Assembly: GCF_003441595.1 (NCBI RefSeq)
Contig: NZ_CP031848.1
Coordinates: forward strand, 620,001 to 684,000
DNA length: 64,000 nt
Direction: 5' to 3'
From: Marinobacter sp. Arc7-DN-1
GTDB lineage: Bacteria > Pseudomonadota > Gammaproteobacteria > Pseudomonadales > Oleiphilaceae
The translations under genes and the position numbers were made by a program. A model generated the notes under the pieces. That model saw nothing but the letters and a program-made list of their open reading frames with translations. It was not told where the DNA came from and searched no databases. Of the stretch, positions 27,631-36,377 are shown piece after piece. The first letter of the stretch is position 1; each line of letters starts with the position of its first letter.

Positions 27631-28271
27631 CAGATATCCCTGATCAGGCTCAGGACAGGCTCAGCCGGGTACCCAGCGATCAGCCAGTCACGGGGAGACA
27701 GGTTTTCTTCCAGTTCGGAGCTCCATAGGTCGTTGTTCACCTGCGTCATGAACTGCTGAACTGTGACCGGGTGTGCCTGGGGGCTGAGGGTCTGGAGTAC
27801 CAGTCGCAGATGGGGTATTACGGAACTCTCGACAAACTGCCAGCGTGGAAACCACGCTTTGCTCCGGGCCCCTTTGAAACTGTACAGCCCCGGGTTGCCC
27901 GGGTTGGTGAGTTGCCGCACCCTGGCAGCTGAGATACCTAGCAGCTCGGCCACAGCTGAGGCGTACAGCGAGTCACGCTGCAACTGCTTGAATTCCAGTT
28001 GGAGCCGCATGACCGCGAGGCGCCGGGACCTCGCCAAGGCGCCGGGGGATGTGTCATCAAGGCCGTAGGCGCCGCCCTCCCGGAGAATCTCAATCTCAGC
28101 GGCCGTGAGGCCATTGGCCTGATCGTGAACCGCTGCTTCGTTCCCGGACCGGAGATCGGTCGCCAGCGCATGGAGCATCTTCTCAATGTCCGCCTTATTG
28201 ATGCCCGCATTCCCCAGAGCCTGCAGGTCCTGCGAGTTGACGTTGATAGTGGTATCTGGCTCGGCGGTCAT
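27630..28271 (-). CDS. Xre/MbcA/ParS-type antitoxin of the RES toxin
   Basis: 213 residues from ATG 28271 (MTAEPDTTINV), chosen because GAGG lies eight bases upstream; a start at 28298 would sit inside the operator-like repeat. A helix-turn-helix segment is seen in SAVAELLGISAARVRQLTN with a wing (GLYSFKG), and the C-terminus LSPRDWLIAGYPAEPVLSLI is the toxin-binding ParS-like part. It is intact although the toxin is frameshifted. Confidence 0.8.
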   Translation of the reverse strand: MTAEPDTTINVNSQDLQALGNAGINKADIEKMLHALATDLRSGNEAAVHDQANGLTAAEIEILREGGAYGLDDTSPGALARSRRLAVMRLQLEFKQLQRDSLYASAVAELLGISAARVRQLTNPGNPGLYSFKGARSKAWFPRWQFVESSVIPHLRLVLQTLSPQAHPVTVQQFMTQVNNDLWSSELEENLSPRDWLIAGYPAEPVLSLIRDI

Positions 28272-28282
28272 GGTATTAACCT

Positions 28283-28310
28283 CATACACTGTATGCATGT
28301 GTTAATTATA
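28283..28310 (-). promoter_or_regulatory. Promoter and palindromic operator of the antitoxin gene
   Basis: On the minus strand TATAAT (28305-28310) is a perfect -10; the -35 is poor. Between it and the ATG lies CATACAxTGTATG (28283-28295), a palindrome with 6-bp arms and one central base, placed over the transcription start and leader. This fits negative autoregulation by the Xre protein. Confidence 0.55.
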
Positions 28311-28412
28311 GGCCGCACCCCACAAATAAAAAAGGTCCTCTTCATCATGAAATGCAGTGCCAAGTGCCAAGCAGGGATATACCACACGTACCTACACCGA
28401 GAGGCGCAAATC

Positions 28413-28595
28413 GTGGAACGAGCAAGCATCTTTAAAAGCAACAAGAGTCAGGCATTGCGGCTCCCAAACCCCGTAGCCTACCCGGACACCGTGAAACAAG
28501 TGGATATTGTTATCCAGGGGTTGGCGGTTGTTACGAACAACACGAAAAAGTTTGAAAACGTGCCGGCGATACGCCTGGCAAACTGGGTAAATTGA
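28413..28595 (+). pseudogene. vapB-vapC deletion fusion
   Basis: From GTG 28413 the frame reads VERASIFKSNKSQALRLP...YPDTVKQVDIV, which is the N-terminal DNA-binding half of a VapB antitoxin, and then continues in frame with IQGLAVVTNNTKKFENVP and ends RLANWVN, which is the C-terminal tail of a VapC PIN-domain toxin. The VapB C-terminus and most of VapC are missing, so an internal deletion joined the two genes near 28505-28525. The 60-residue product lacks the first PIN acidic residues and is unlikely to be a nuclease; DNA binding could persist. Confidence 0.75.
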
Positions 28596-28765
28596 TTGAA
28601 AAGCCCACCGGCACAGTAGATCAGCCTTAAGTCCGACGGGTTGCTAGATTCGATGAGTTATCATCAAGGCAGAAAACGGTCATGGCAGATCCATTTTCAG
28701 TGTGAAATGACAACGATAGAGGATCCAAGCAGTTGAAAACTGCTATCGGGGATTTGACGACTTAA

Positions 28766-28886
28766 AATAAGCGACCGGCCTCGGCTCCCACAAACGCTCT
28801 GTCCCGCATCGCTGACTACAAAATCAACAGGCTGGACGAACTAATGCCGTGGAATTACTCTGTGGGTGAGTGAAACCGGCGCTTAC
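28766..28886 (+). mobile_element. 3' end of an IS66-type element with its terminal inverted repeat
   Basis: The open frame from 28766 gives the last 35 residues of an IS66-family transposase (LSRIADYKINRLDELMPWNY, stop 28871-28873). Thirteen bases further the element would end at CTTAC 28882-28886; its complement GTAAGCGCCGG resembles the IS66 terminal repeat. The rest of the element is missing; no left end was found in the window. Confidence 0.65.
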
Positions 28887-28892
28887 CTTCAA

Positions 28893-30809
28893 ATGGGAAA
28901 TGCCCGTAGAGATAGGATTATCGATTTGGTTCAAATTGGTGGCACTAAACTGCGCCCTTCGGGCACCCTATTTGAAGTGTTGAGATGGGGAAGTTGGCAT
29001 GGCGTAGTGACGATTGCACTTAGCGTACTGGTAGCGGTTGCGCTTGGGGTTGATCGGGCTCCGTCCGATTTATGGCTTCCGGTGGGCTATGTCATCGGCT
29101 TTTATCTTGCATTATCTTTGGTGATCATCGCCGCAACGCCCCGACCGAACCTGTTGTTTGGTCTTTGGGTGACCATGACTCTGCTGGCGATGGCCGCAGG
29201 GTATATGGGTCTTCGCAAACTTGGACTTGCTTTCGCAGTGCCGGTGCTGTTCGCGAGTCTTGTTCTGGCGGCGCTTGCGGTCCTGGCCCCCCATTTAGGG
29301 TGGCGCGGGCGGCTGACGGTGCTCGCGGTTTCGGCGCTGGCAGGCACCGCGGCACTGTTGATTGACATGACGCGTAATACTTCGCGCAACGATCCAATGA
29401 CCACCATGTCGAGCGCGCTTTATCCGCTAGAGTTGCGGCGTTTTGAGGGGCTGGTGGCAATACCTGCGGCGGATGGTGGCGCATTGGCGGTGTTGCCGGA
29501 TGGGCTGTTGCTGGCTGGTGGCGACGGGAGCTTTCAGTGGCTTGCAGGGACTGAAGGTCTGAGCGGGCGAACGGCACTTCAGCTCGACTTGCCTGCACCT
29601 GCCGACCGCGCCGCCTACTTAGCGGACTTTGACGATCCCGCAAGTGCGCCACGGCTGCGGCTCACCGATGTTATATTCGCGCCCGGCGTCAGACCCACGC
29701 GGCTGTTTGCAGCGCATCAGGCATGGTCCTCGACAGAACGTTGCTACACAATGCGGGTGTCGGTTCTTGCACTGAATTGGGATGCGGGCTCCTCTCCACG
29801 AGCGGCGAACGCCTGGACGACGCTTTATGACTCCGCGCCCTGCCTGACTGCGGAGGGTCAATTTGACGACAGCGAAACCGGCGGACGACTTGCATGGGCG
29901 CAAGACGGCGCGTTATTGCTGACGCTGGGCGATGCGGGATTCAGCGGACTCGACGGCTCAATGCCATTTGCACAGGCAGAGGAAGACAACGCATATGGCA
30001 AAATCTGGCGGATCGAACCGGACACCGGCGCTGCACGGATCGTCAGCATCGGCCACCGCAATCCGCAAGGGCTCGTGGTCGCGCAGAACGGACGGATTTG
30101 GTCGTCCGAGCACGGGCCGCAGGGCGGTGACGAGATTAACTTGATTCGCGAGGGCGCAAATTACGGCTGGCCGCTGGTGACCTACGGCACCAACTACGGT
30201 TCCACCAGTTGGCCTCTCGATGTCGATGGCTTTAACCATCGCGGCTTCGCCGAACCTGCGCTTAGCTTTGTGCCGTCGGTCGCTACCTCGGCCATAATCG
30301 AAGTGACGGGGCCGATGTTTGCGCGTTGGAAGGGCGATCTGCTTCTGGCTACTCTGCGAACCAACAGACTTTACCGGCTGCGCCCCGTGGGGGACCGGAT
30401 CGTCTATTCCGAAGCGATGTTCCTGGGTGAACGGCTGCGCGATCTGGCGGAGTTGCCAGATGGGAGCATCGTTGCGTGGGTCGACCGCGGCGTGTTGCTG
30501 GAACTGCGCACCGGCGCCAAAATGTCGGCGTTTGGCCGGTACTGCGAAGGTTGTCATGCGCCGACGTTTGGCGTCCCCGCAGGGCCGTCACTGGTCGGTC
30601 TGATCGGTCGCGAAATTGCCACTGTGCCCGGCTTCAGTTATTCGCCGGCGCTGACGGCACTCGGCGGTGTCTGGGATGAGGCCAGGCTCGATGCTTTCCT
30701 CCGAGACCCCCAGGCATTTGCGCCCGGAACATCGATGGTACTGCCCCCATTGGACGATGCGGTGCGCGCAGAGCTGATCGATCATTTCACGGTGGCTAAC
30801 CCGGATTAA
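28893..30809 (+). CDS. Membrane-anchored PQQ-type sugar dehydrogenase fused to cytochrome c
   Basis: Five N-terminal membrane helices (about 37-158) are followed by a six-bladed propeller of the glucose/sorbosone dehydrogenase family (GHRNPQGLVVAQNGRIWSSEHG, GGDEINLI, NYGWPLVTYG) and a C-terminal class I cytochrome c with heme site C551-x-x-C554-H555 (YCEGCHAP) and probable ligand M615 (GTSMVLPP). It should oxidise a sugar in the periplasm and pass electrons to its own heme. An earlier GTG at 28866 lies in the IS66 end, so I start at ATG 28893; the native start may be lost. Codon style differs from the flanks and recalls Alphaproteobacteria. Confidence 0.82.
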   Translation: MGNARRDRIIDLVQIGGTKLRPSGTLFEVLRWGSWHGVVTIALSVLVAVALGVDRAPSDLWLPVGYVIGFYLALSLVIIAATPRPNLLFGLWVTMTLLAMAAGYMGLRKLGLAFAVPVLFASLVLAALAVLAPHLGWRGRLTVLAVSALAGTAALLIDMTRNTSRNDPMTTMSSALYPLELRRFEGLVAIPAADGGALAVLPDGLLLAGGDGSFQWLAGTEGLSGRTALQLDLPAPADRAAYLADFDDPASAPRLRLTDVIFAPGVRPTRLFAAHQAWSSTERCYTMRVSVLALNWDAGSSPRAANAWTTLYDSAPCLTAEGQFDDSETGGRLAWAQDGALLLTLGDAGFSGLDGSMPFAQAEEDNAYGKIWRIEPDTGAARIVSIGHRNPQGLVVAQNGRIWSSEHGPQGGDEINLIREGANYGWPLVTYGTNYGSTSWPLDVDGFNHRGFAEPALSFVPSVATSAIIEVTGPMFARWKGDLLLATLRTNRLYRLRPVGDRIVYSEAMFLGERLRDLAELPDGSIVAWVDRGVLLELRTGAKMSAFGRYCEGCHAPTFGVPAGPSLVGLIGREIATVPGFSYSPALTALGGVWDEARLDAFLRDPQAFAPGTSMVLPPLDDAVRAELIDHFTVANPD

Positions 30810-32454
30810 TAAGGGTTGCGGACAAGGAGGTCACGCTTGTTGGACCGACGGTTAATCCGAAGCTCGCGTTATCTGAAAGCGTGAGGGGCGGAAGTTGTTT
30901 CCAGCGGTTTGACCTGTCCGAATACTCTCCTTTTACAGTTCCCTGCAAGGCCATATTTTTCATAGCGAAATCCATTTCAACCTCGAAACTTGAATTGTTG
31001 ATAACTACCAGTGCCAGCTCATTCTGGCGGTCGGAACGAAAGGCTATAACCTTGACAAGTTGATTGTCTGATTCGGCATTAATTCGTAACGAACCCGGCT
31101 TGATCCAACGGGCAAAGTGACCAACAGCAAACCCGATTCCGGTTATATGGACCTCAGATGCTCTCTGGTCAACGAGTGCGATATGACTGGATTGACTAAA
31201 AAAATCGATGTCTCTGCCTTTGAAATGCGCATCGTGGCTTTGCCTGTCCCACATGTCGTACATCGCAAAATAGGCTGATGCATTGGCATAAACCAGCTCA
31301 TCATGAATATGGTTGGCACGAGCCCGCAGGTTTTCCGGAGAACCGAACGGATAATCAGCGCGGCCCGGACCCTCGGAGGTCTCTGTCATCCACACCGGGA
31401 TATCATAACCGGCGGCAAGTTCATAAAGCCGCTGGCGAATCCGTATCTCATCGTGATCCGGCAGCCCTCTCCCTGATGTCTGCAAAATACGCCGGACACT
31501 GGAGTAAGCAGAATCATAGGGATAAGCGTGATAAGCCAACGCACCGATATAGGAGCGCGCGTCTTCATCGGCAAGGATGGACTCGATTGTATCGATGGAT
31601 TTGGCAACGGTCTCTTCAGCGGGAACAATGAATCTCGTGCGCGCAACCCCCTCTGCGCGCAACCGTTCGCCAGCGGATTTGATAATATCGACTATTTTGT
31701 GCTTCGAGCCGCCATGCAGTTCCCGGTTACCGCTCAATGGTTCGTTAAACAGTGTAATAAACCGGGGGGCGGCCCCGGTTATTTCCCGCCAGTGTAAAAC
31801 ACCGGCGGCTACATATTCGGCGACTTCCTGAAGATAGCGACTGTAATCTCTTTCACGCAGCTCATCCATCCAGCGCAATTCCCGCCGCATGTCTATCTTC
31901 AGGCCAAGCGAATAATTGCTGAAACCATAGGCTCTGGCAGGACGTACAAGCAGATCGTGCATCGCGTTTGATGTTTCCCACTGAAAACCATCCTTGTTGA
32001 TCAGCATGGGGTCGTCGTTGTCGTTGGCCGGCTCCAGCCACAACTCCAGGCTGCCAAGCGTCAGGCCCACGTCATGATAGACCGCCTTGATGGCCTGGTG
32101 CCTTAACGTTTCGCCCAGCATGTCGCGCAGCCCGTTTTCCGTCAGCATGATCCCGGCAAGGGTTGTCGCGCCAAATCCGGCTATTTCCTGGTATTCGATG
32201 GCGTTGTCTATTCGCACGGTGACAGGCACATCCATTTTCCCGGAACCGGTTTCCAAAGAAGCGGCGAAGCAGGCACCGGAAATCAGGACGGATGCGATTG
32301 TTACCAGTCGAAGGAATCCTGAAAATTTAACGCAGACCGATTTTTCGGGACAGACATGACTTTCGTTTTTATTGTTCTGCCTTGTGAGCTTTATCAACAT
32401 GTCAGTAAGCACCGGGTGAATACAACAGAGACTTTTTCTGCTTCTGATACACAT
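30796..32454 (-). CDS. Secreted GH30-like glycoside hydrolase
   Basis: 552 residues with a signal segment (FLRLVTIASVLISGACFAAS) and a (beta/alpha)8 barrel opening EYQEIAGFGATT, as in GH30 enzymes. Likely acid/base E238 in LFNEP and nucleophile E358 in WMTETSEG; the C-terminal 100 residues look like the GH30 beta-sandwich (LALVVINNSSFEVEMDF). It may trim or degrade a polysaccharide made by the locus. The start is uncertain: M1 leaves 40 residues before the signal helix, and ATG 32400 would leave about 23. Its last 14 bases overlap the convergent dehydrogenase gene. Confidence 0.78.
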   Translation of the reverse strand: MCIRSRKSLCCIHPVLTDMLIKLTRQNNKNESHVCPEKSVCVKFSGFLRLVTIASVLISGACFAASLETGSGKMDVPVTVRIDNAIEYQEIAGFGATTLAGIMLTENGLRDMLGETLRHQAIKAVYHDVGLTLGSLELWLEPANDNDDPMLINKDGFQWETSNAMHDLLVRPARAYGFSNYSLGLKIDMRRELRWMDELRERDYSRYLQEVAEYVAAGVLHWREITGAAPRFITLFNEPLSGNRELHGGSKHKIVDIIKSAGERLRAEGVARTRFIVPAEETVAKSIDTIESILADEDARSYIGALAYHAYPYDSAYSSVRRILQTSGRGLPDHDEIRIRQRLYELAAGYDIPVWMTETSEGPGRADYPFGSPENLRARANHIHDELVYANASAYFAMYDMWDRQSHDAHFKGRDIDFFSQSSHIALVDQRASEVHITGIGFAVGHFARWIKPGSLRINAESDNQLVKVIAFRSDRQNELALVVINNSSFEVEMDFAMKNMALQGTVKGEYSDRSNRWKQLPPLTLSDNASFGLTVGPTSVTSLSATLINPG

Positions 32455-32504
32455 GCCCGGATAGTATAATCTCGCCGGATTTCACTATAGAAACTCAGAC
32501 ATCA

Positions 32505-33167
32505 ATGACAGGCAGACCAATGAATTTCAGGAGATGCGCAAGGCATTTGTTGCTGTTCACAGTGGCATTAATACTGATTTACGCCTTTTGCCAACTGCTA
32601 CCCGACAAACCACTTATGCAGGCGCTCTCGATTGGCACCGCTTACACAAGCCTTCTCTACTTCGCTGTTACCCTGTCTATCGGGCCGGCGAACCTGATAC
32701 GCTCCAGGCGCAATCCGCTGTCAAGCCTTCTGCGGCGGGATCTTGGCATCTGGTCCGGTATACTGGCCCTCGCGCACACCATCACAGGATTGCAGGTCCA
32801 TTTCAAGGGCAGGCTTATCCAATATTTTATCTACCCGCCGGATGAATCGCACGTCCTTCCCTTCAGAACCGATCCGTTCGGGCTGACCAATTATATCGGG
32901 TTGATCAGTGCGCTGATAATGATCGCGCTTCTTTGCCTGTCCAATAACCGCTCCATCCGCATCATGGGTGCGTCTTCATGGAAAAAATGGCAGCGGTTGA
33001 CGTATTTTCTGGTGTTGGCCATACCAATTCACGGTCTGGTCTATCAGTTGCTTGAAAAACGCATCGGGATATATACCGTGCTGTTGCTGGCAACCACGCT
33101 GATCGTCATTGCTGTGCAGGCGTCGGGCTTTATTCAGCACCGGAAACTCAAGACCTCGCGCCAGTGA
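32505..33167 (+). CDS. Ferric-reductase-like transmembrane protein
   Basis: 220 residues with six hydrophobic helices and paired histidines (LAHTITGLQVHF and IPIHGLVYQ) that could hold b-type heme, as in the ferric-reductase/MsrQ (YedZ) superfamily. It may hand electrons from the quinone pool to a periplasmic or membrane partner; no MsrP-like partner is nearby. A second ATG at codon 6 (MNFRRCARHLL) could be the start. It is divergent from the GH30 gene and convergent with the small membrane protein. Confidence 0.72.
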   Translation: MTGRPMNFRRCARHLLLFTVALILIYAFCQLLPDKPLMQALSIGTAYTSLLYFAVTLSIGPANLIRSRRNPLSSLLRRDLGIWSGILALAHTITGLQVHFKGRLIQYFIYPPDESHVLPFRTDPFGLTNYIGLISALIMIALLCLSNNRSIRIMGASSWKKWQRLTYFLVLAIPIHGLVYQLLEKRIGIYTVLLLATTLIVIAVQASGFIQHRKLKTSRQ

Positions 33168-33178
33168 GCCGGAGTGAT

Positions 33179-33202
33179 CGGCGCTGCAGGTTCTCAGCGC
33201 CG
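33179..33202. terminator. Hairpin after the ferric-reductase-like gene
   Basis: CGGCGCTG (33179-33186) and CAGCGCCG (33195-33202) are perfect 8-bp arms around CAGGTTCT. It lies where two convergent genes meet and overlaps the stop of the minus-strand gene. No U-run follows on either strand. Confidence 0.5.
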
Positions 33203-33523
33203 CCGATAGATGACGATACGGTTGTAGATGACCGCCAGCACAAAGCCGGCGATAGCTCCGCTCAACGCACCGTAGAAGGCCCCCACGACCGCACCGGACC
33301 AGGTAACGCTATAACCCGGGAAGAAGTTTGCCAGCAGGCCCAGTGTCGGCCCAACATGCTCCGACCCTCCTGTCGGTCCCAGGATGATTAGCCAGACGGT
33401 TGCCACAAACAACATCAGGCCACCGACGATTCCGAAGGTCACTGCCATCACCGACGCCCGCAGACGGGCGACAGCCTGACCAATGACTTTCCACTCATCC
33501 TCTGAAAAATGCTCTTTATTCAT
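33194..33523 (-). CDS. Small membrane protein homologous to the flavoprotein C-terminal domain
   Basis: 109 residues with an N-terminal soluble helix (EDEWKVIGQAVARLRAS) and two to three membrane helices. The segment LLANFFPGYSVTWSGAVVG and the following GAxxGAxxGxxxGFxxAV pattern match the last 100 residues of the neighbouring flavoprotein ([19 protein letters not shown]). It is therefore a free-standing version of that domain. The family is not one I recognise by name. It follows the flavoprotein by 30 bases on the same strand. Confidence 0.7.
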   Translation of the reverse strand: MNKEHFSEDEWKVIGQAVARLRASVMAVTFGIVGGLMLFVATVWLIILGPTGGSEHVGPTLGLLANFFPGYSVTWSGAVVGAFYGALSGAIAGFVLAVIYNRIVIYRRR

Positions 33524-33553
33524 GAAACGGTACCCTCTATCCCTGTCTGAACA

Positions 33554-35377
33554 TTAGCCGATTGATCCATCCAGCACACCCAGGCGCCGGAGCAGTTTGC
33601 CAAGGTGTATCGATACTGTGACATTGATGGCCACAGCAATGATGAACCCGATAAGATAGCCGAATATCGCGCCCCAAAGAGCGCCCATTAACGAACCGGC
33701 CCAGGTGACGTCATAGCCGGGAAAATAATTGCCCAGCAATGCCAGGGTCACCCCGACATCTTCGCCCCCTTTCAAAAGCAGGCCTGCGGTCGCCAAAAAC
33801 ACCACGAAGCCGAGCATCGTGCCAAGCGCCCCGCCCAGAGCGACCGGGTCGTATTTTGCGAAGGCGTCATTCAAAAGCTCAATCGGTGATGCATCCTGAA
33901 CTCGCTGTGGAACCAGACGCTCACCGCTCGCTCCATGACTCTTCTTGGCTCCCGCGTCTTCGTGATATTCCTCTTCCACATTTACATCCCAAACATCGTG
34001 GTTAGCGCCAAGAATATTCTCTGCCGCGTACATGGCAGTCACCATCGAGTGATCCTGGTTGTTATAACGATGCTGGCCGTTGCGACCAATCAGGTGGAGA
34101 TTCGGAATTTGGTCTACGTAGTCACGAATGCTATCGATATTTTCTTTATAACCGTGGTCATAGACGGGATAAGCCTTTGGCACGCGTATGACCACACCGT
34201 CGATGACCTTTTCGGCGTCAATCAAACCCAGCCTGGCAGTTTCCTTTTTGCCAAGCTCAATGAGTTCTTCGTCGCTGGCGGTCCATAGTTCATCGCCTTC
34301 CTGGACAAAGTATTCAAGGCCAATGCAACTGGTTGATTTGTCAGGAATCATATAGGGACTCCAGTTGCCAAAATTCTGTATACGGCCAACTTTAACATCC
34401 GGGGAGTGGATATAAATCCAGTTATCAGGGAACAGCTCCGTCGATTCAACGACCAGCCCCACCGTCAAAAAATCGCGGTACCTGAGCCGATTGGCCGCCT
34501 CCAGGGATTCTGCGGGCGGCGGCGGGTCCATCGCATTTAGCAGTTCCCTCACCGGCATGGTGGAGATGACATGGTCAGCATCGAAACGCTCTTCTTTACC
34601 GTTGACGTCAACAACCGTAATGCCAATGACCCGCTCTCCATCACGATGTATCGTTTTCACCCAATGCTCCAGGTGCACCGGATGCCCCCTTTCTTCCAGC
34701 ATGTCGGTGACCCGTTCCCACATCTGGCCAGGCCCAAGCCTGGGATAGTAGAATTCTTCGATCAGTGTCGTGATCTGATTTTTGCCGGTCAGGAGCTTGG
34801 GAGCGAGCATCGAAAGAGCCGCTTTGCCCAGATTCAGGTTCTTGATTCGTTGCGCCGCCCAATCTGCCCCGATCTGAGTGCACTTCATTCCCCAAACTTT
34901 CTCGGTGTAAGTCTTGAAGAACATCTCGAACAATCGCTTGCCAAAGCGATTGGTGACCCACTGTTCAAGGTTTTTCTCTTCACGGGAGGGGAACGCCTGG
35001 GCTTTGACGTAACTGAGGCCAACCAGGACGGACTCAAAGAGCCCCACGTTGAGCAATGCGTTCATTGGCTTTAACGGGTAATCGAAAAACTTGCCCTGGT
35101 AATAGATCCGGGACAAACGTGGTCGAACCAGAAATTCTTCAGAAAGAATATCCATCCACCAGTTATGAACCCTATCTACCTTGGTAAAAAAACGGTGGCC
35201 GCCAATGTCGAAGCGATAGCCCTTGTAATCAACCGTCCGTGATATCCCGCCGACCTGCCGGTCCATCTCAAAGACAATTGGCTCGATTCCTGCCCTCGAC
35301 AACTCCAGCGCGGCGGTAAGGCCCGCAGGCCCAGCGCCGATGATCACACAGCGAACTTTGCTATCTGTTGAGCTCAT
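33554..35377 (-). CDS. FAD-dependent UDP-galactopyranose-mutase-like protein with C-terminal membrane domain
   Basis: 607 residues. Residues 9-480 are an FAD/NAD(P)-binding fold of the amine-oxidase/UGM group: [20 protein letters not shown], the GG doublet in [19 protein letters not shown], a central YTEKVWGM block and the C-terminal [17 protein letters not shown] that caps the flavin. About residues 505-600 add two to three membrane helices with [12 protein letters not shown]. It may isomerise or oxidise a nucleotide sugar or lipid-linked sugar at the inner membrane. The membrane tail is unusual for UGM-like enzymes. Confidence 0.82.
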   Translation of the reverse strand: MSSTDSKVRCVIIGAGPAGLTAALELSRAGIEPIVFEMDRQVGGISRTVDYKGYRFDIGGHRFFTKVDRVHNWWMDILSEEFLVRPRLSRIYYQGKFFDYPLKPMNALLNVGLFESVLVGLSYVKAQAFPSREEKNLEQWVTNRFGKRLFEMFFKTYTEKVWGMKCTQIGADWAAQRIKNLNLGKAALSMLAPKLLTGKNQITTLIEEFYYPRLGPGQMWERVTDMLEERGHPVHLEHWVKTIHRDGERVIGITVVDVNGKEERFDADHVISTMPVRELLNAMDPPPPAESLEAANRLRYRDFLTVGLVVESTELFPDNWIYIHSPDVKVGRIQNFGNWSPYMIPDKSTSCIGLEYFVQEGDELWTASDEELIELGKKETARLGLIDAEKVIDGVVIRVPKAYPVYDHGYKENIDSIRDYVDQIPNLHLIGRNGQHRYNNQDHSMVTAMYAAENILGANHDVWDVNVEEEYHEDAGAKKSHGASGERLVPQRVQDASPIELLNDAFAKYDPVALGGALGTMLGFVVFLATAGLLLKGGEDVGVTLALLGNYFPGYDVTWAGSLMGALWGAIFGYLIGFIIAVAINVTVSIHLGKLLRRLGVLDGSIG

Positions 35378-35429
35378 TTTCTAATCTTCCCGGATTACAT
35401 TGCTTCTCTGCACTAATGTGGTGGTTACG

Positions 35430-36377
35430 TCAGGGCTTAACTGCGGAGATAATCGCCGCCCCGGACTGGTAAACCAACCTCCCCTTCCTTGCCAGAACAC
35501 CTTCACAAGTCGATATAAACTCTTTTTTCAATGCATCTACTGCTGGCCTTTCCGCCTGCCCGATTCGTTTGCGGGCAAGGCTGGAAAATGTCATTTGTAA
35601 TTCCCAAAACGCCTCGGGCGACTGGATAACCGAATATTGCCCGCGCCAACTGCTGTTGATATCAGTGAAGCCTGCCGCCTCAAGCAGGTCTCTCACAGAT
35701 CCCGTAAACCCATGGCGATGCCCTGTCCATTCCGCCGTCTCGCTATTGGCGCTCTCAGGGATATGTTTGTTGACCAGTTCATCCAGGAATTCGCACGCAG
35801 CCAGCTCCCGCCCGGTAAGTCGCCTGATAACGCTTCCGATTTTTCTGACCACAGCAGCCATGCCATCTTTGGACAACAACTCAGGCCGGCTTCCAACCGC
35901 GACTACCGCTTTGCCTCCAGGTTTGAGGACACGGTGTATCTCGGAAACCGCCTTTTCGGGGTTGGGAAAGTGACGCAGAGCGTACAGGGAAAGAACACTG
36001 TCGAACGAGTTGGCATCGAACTCAAGCGCCTCTGCATCCATTTTCAGGAATCGCACCGTTCCGGCCAGCCCGGCTTTTTCCGCCTTTTCTTTCGCCGTGG
36101 CAAGCATGCCGTCAGAGAGATCTATGCCAACAACCTCGCCCTGTTCACCGAGCTTGCGGGCAACTTCCAGCGCTACGATCCCCGTACCAGCGCCGATATC
36201 CAGAACTCGCTGGTCGGCCTTTATGCCCGCCATAGACATCATAGGGGTAGGTAAATGACCAGTGACCTGCTCGGTGTATTTGTCAAACAGGTCAACCACT
36301 TCGTTATAGCTGTCGGCGTCATCAAGCTTGAACAGCTTGTCGTGCGACGGGGTTACGGCCTGGTAGGAGTCGGTCAT
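35430..36377 (-). CDS. SAM-dependent methyltransferase (UbiE-like)
   Basis: 315 residues with class I methyltransferase motifs: VLDIGAGTGIVALEVARKLG, GIDLSDGMLATA, MDAEALEFDANSFDSV and HRVLKPGG. It probably methylates a sugar or small molecule; the substrate is open. It lies upstream of the flavoprotein on the same strand, separated by 52 bases. It lacks the zinc-ribbon N-terminus seen in the two methyltransferases of the second locus. Confidence 0.85.
   Translation of the reverse strand: MTDSYQAVTPSHDKLFKLDDADSYNEVVDLFDKYTEQVTGHLPTPMMSMAGIKADQRVLDIGAGTGIVALEVARKLGEQGEVVGIDLSDGMLATAKEKAEKAGLAGTVRFLKMDAEALEFDANSFDSVLSLYALRHFPNPEKAVSEIHRVLKPGGKAVVAVGSRPELLSKDGMAAVVRKIGSVIRRLTGRELAACEFLDELVNKHIPESANSETAEWTGHRHGFTGSVRDLLEAAGFTDINSSWRGQYSVIQSPEAFWELQMTFSSLARKRIGQAERPAVDALKKEFISTCEGVLARKGRLVYQSGAAIISAVKP

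Noticed and set aside
27999..28595. 198-codon + frame read as one gene
   Set aside because: Its first two thirds are antisense to the Xre antitoxin; only the last 60 codons (vapB-vapC scar) carry recognisable protein.
28729..28743. Small hairpin GCAGTT-GAA-AACTGC
   Set aside because: Six-base arms are expected by chance and it has no link to a gene end.
29958..30557. 199-codon minus frame inside the dehydrogenase gene
   Set aside because: The + frame has the propeller and heme motifs; this is its shadow.
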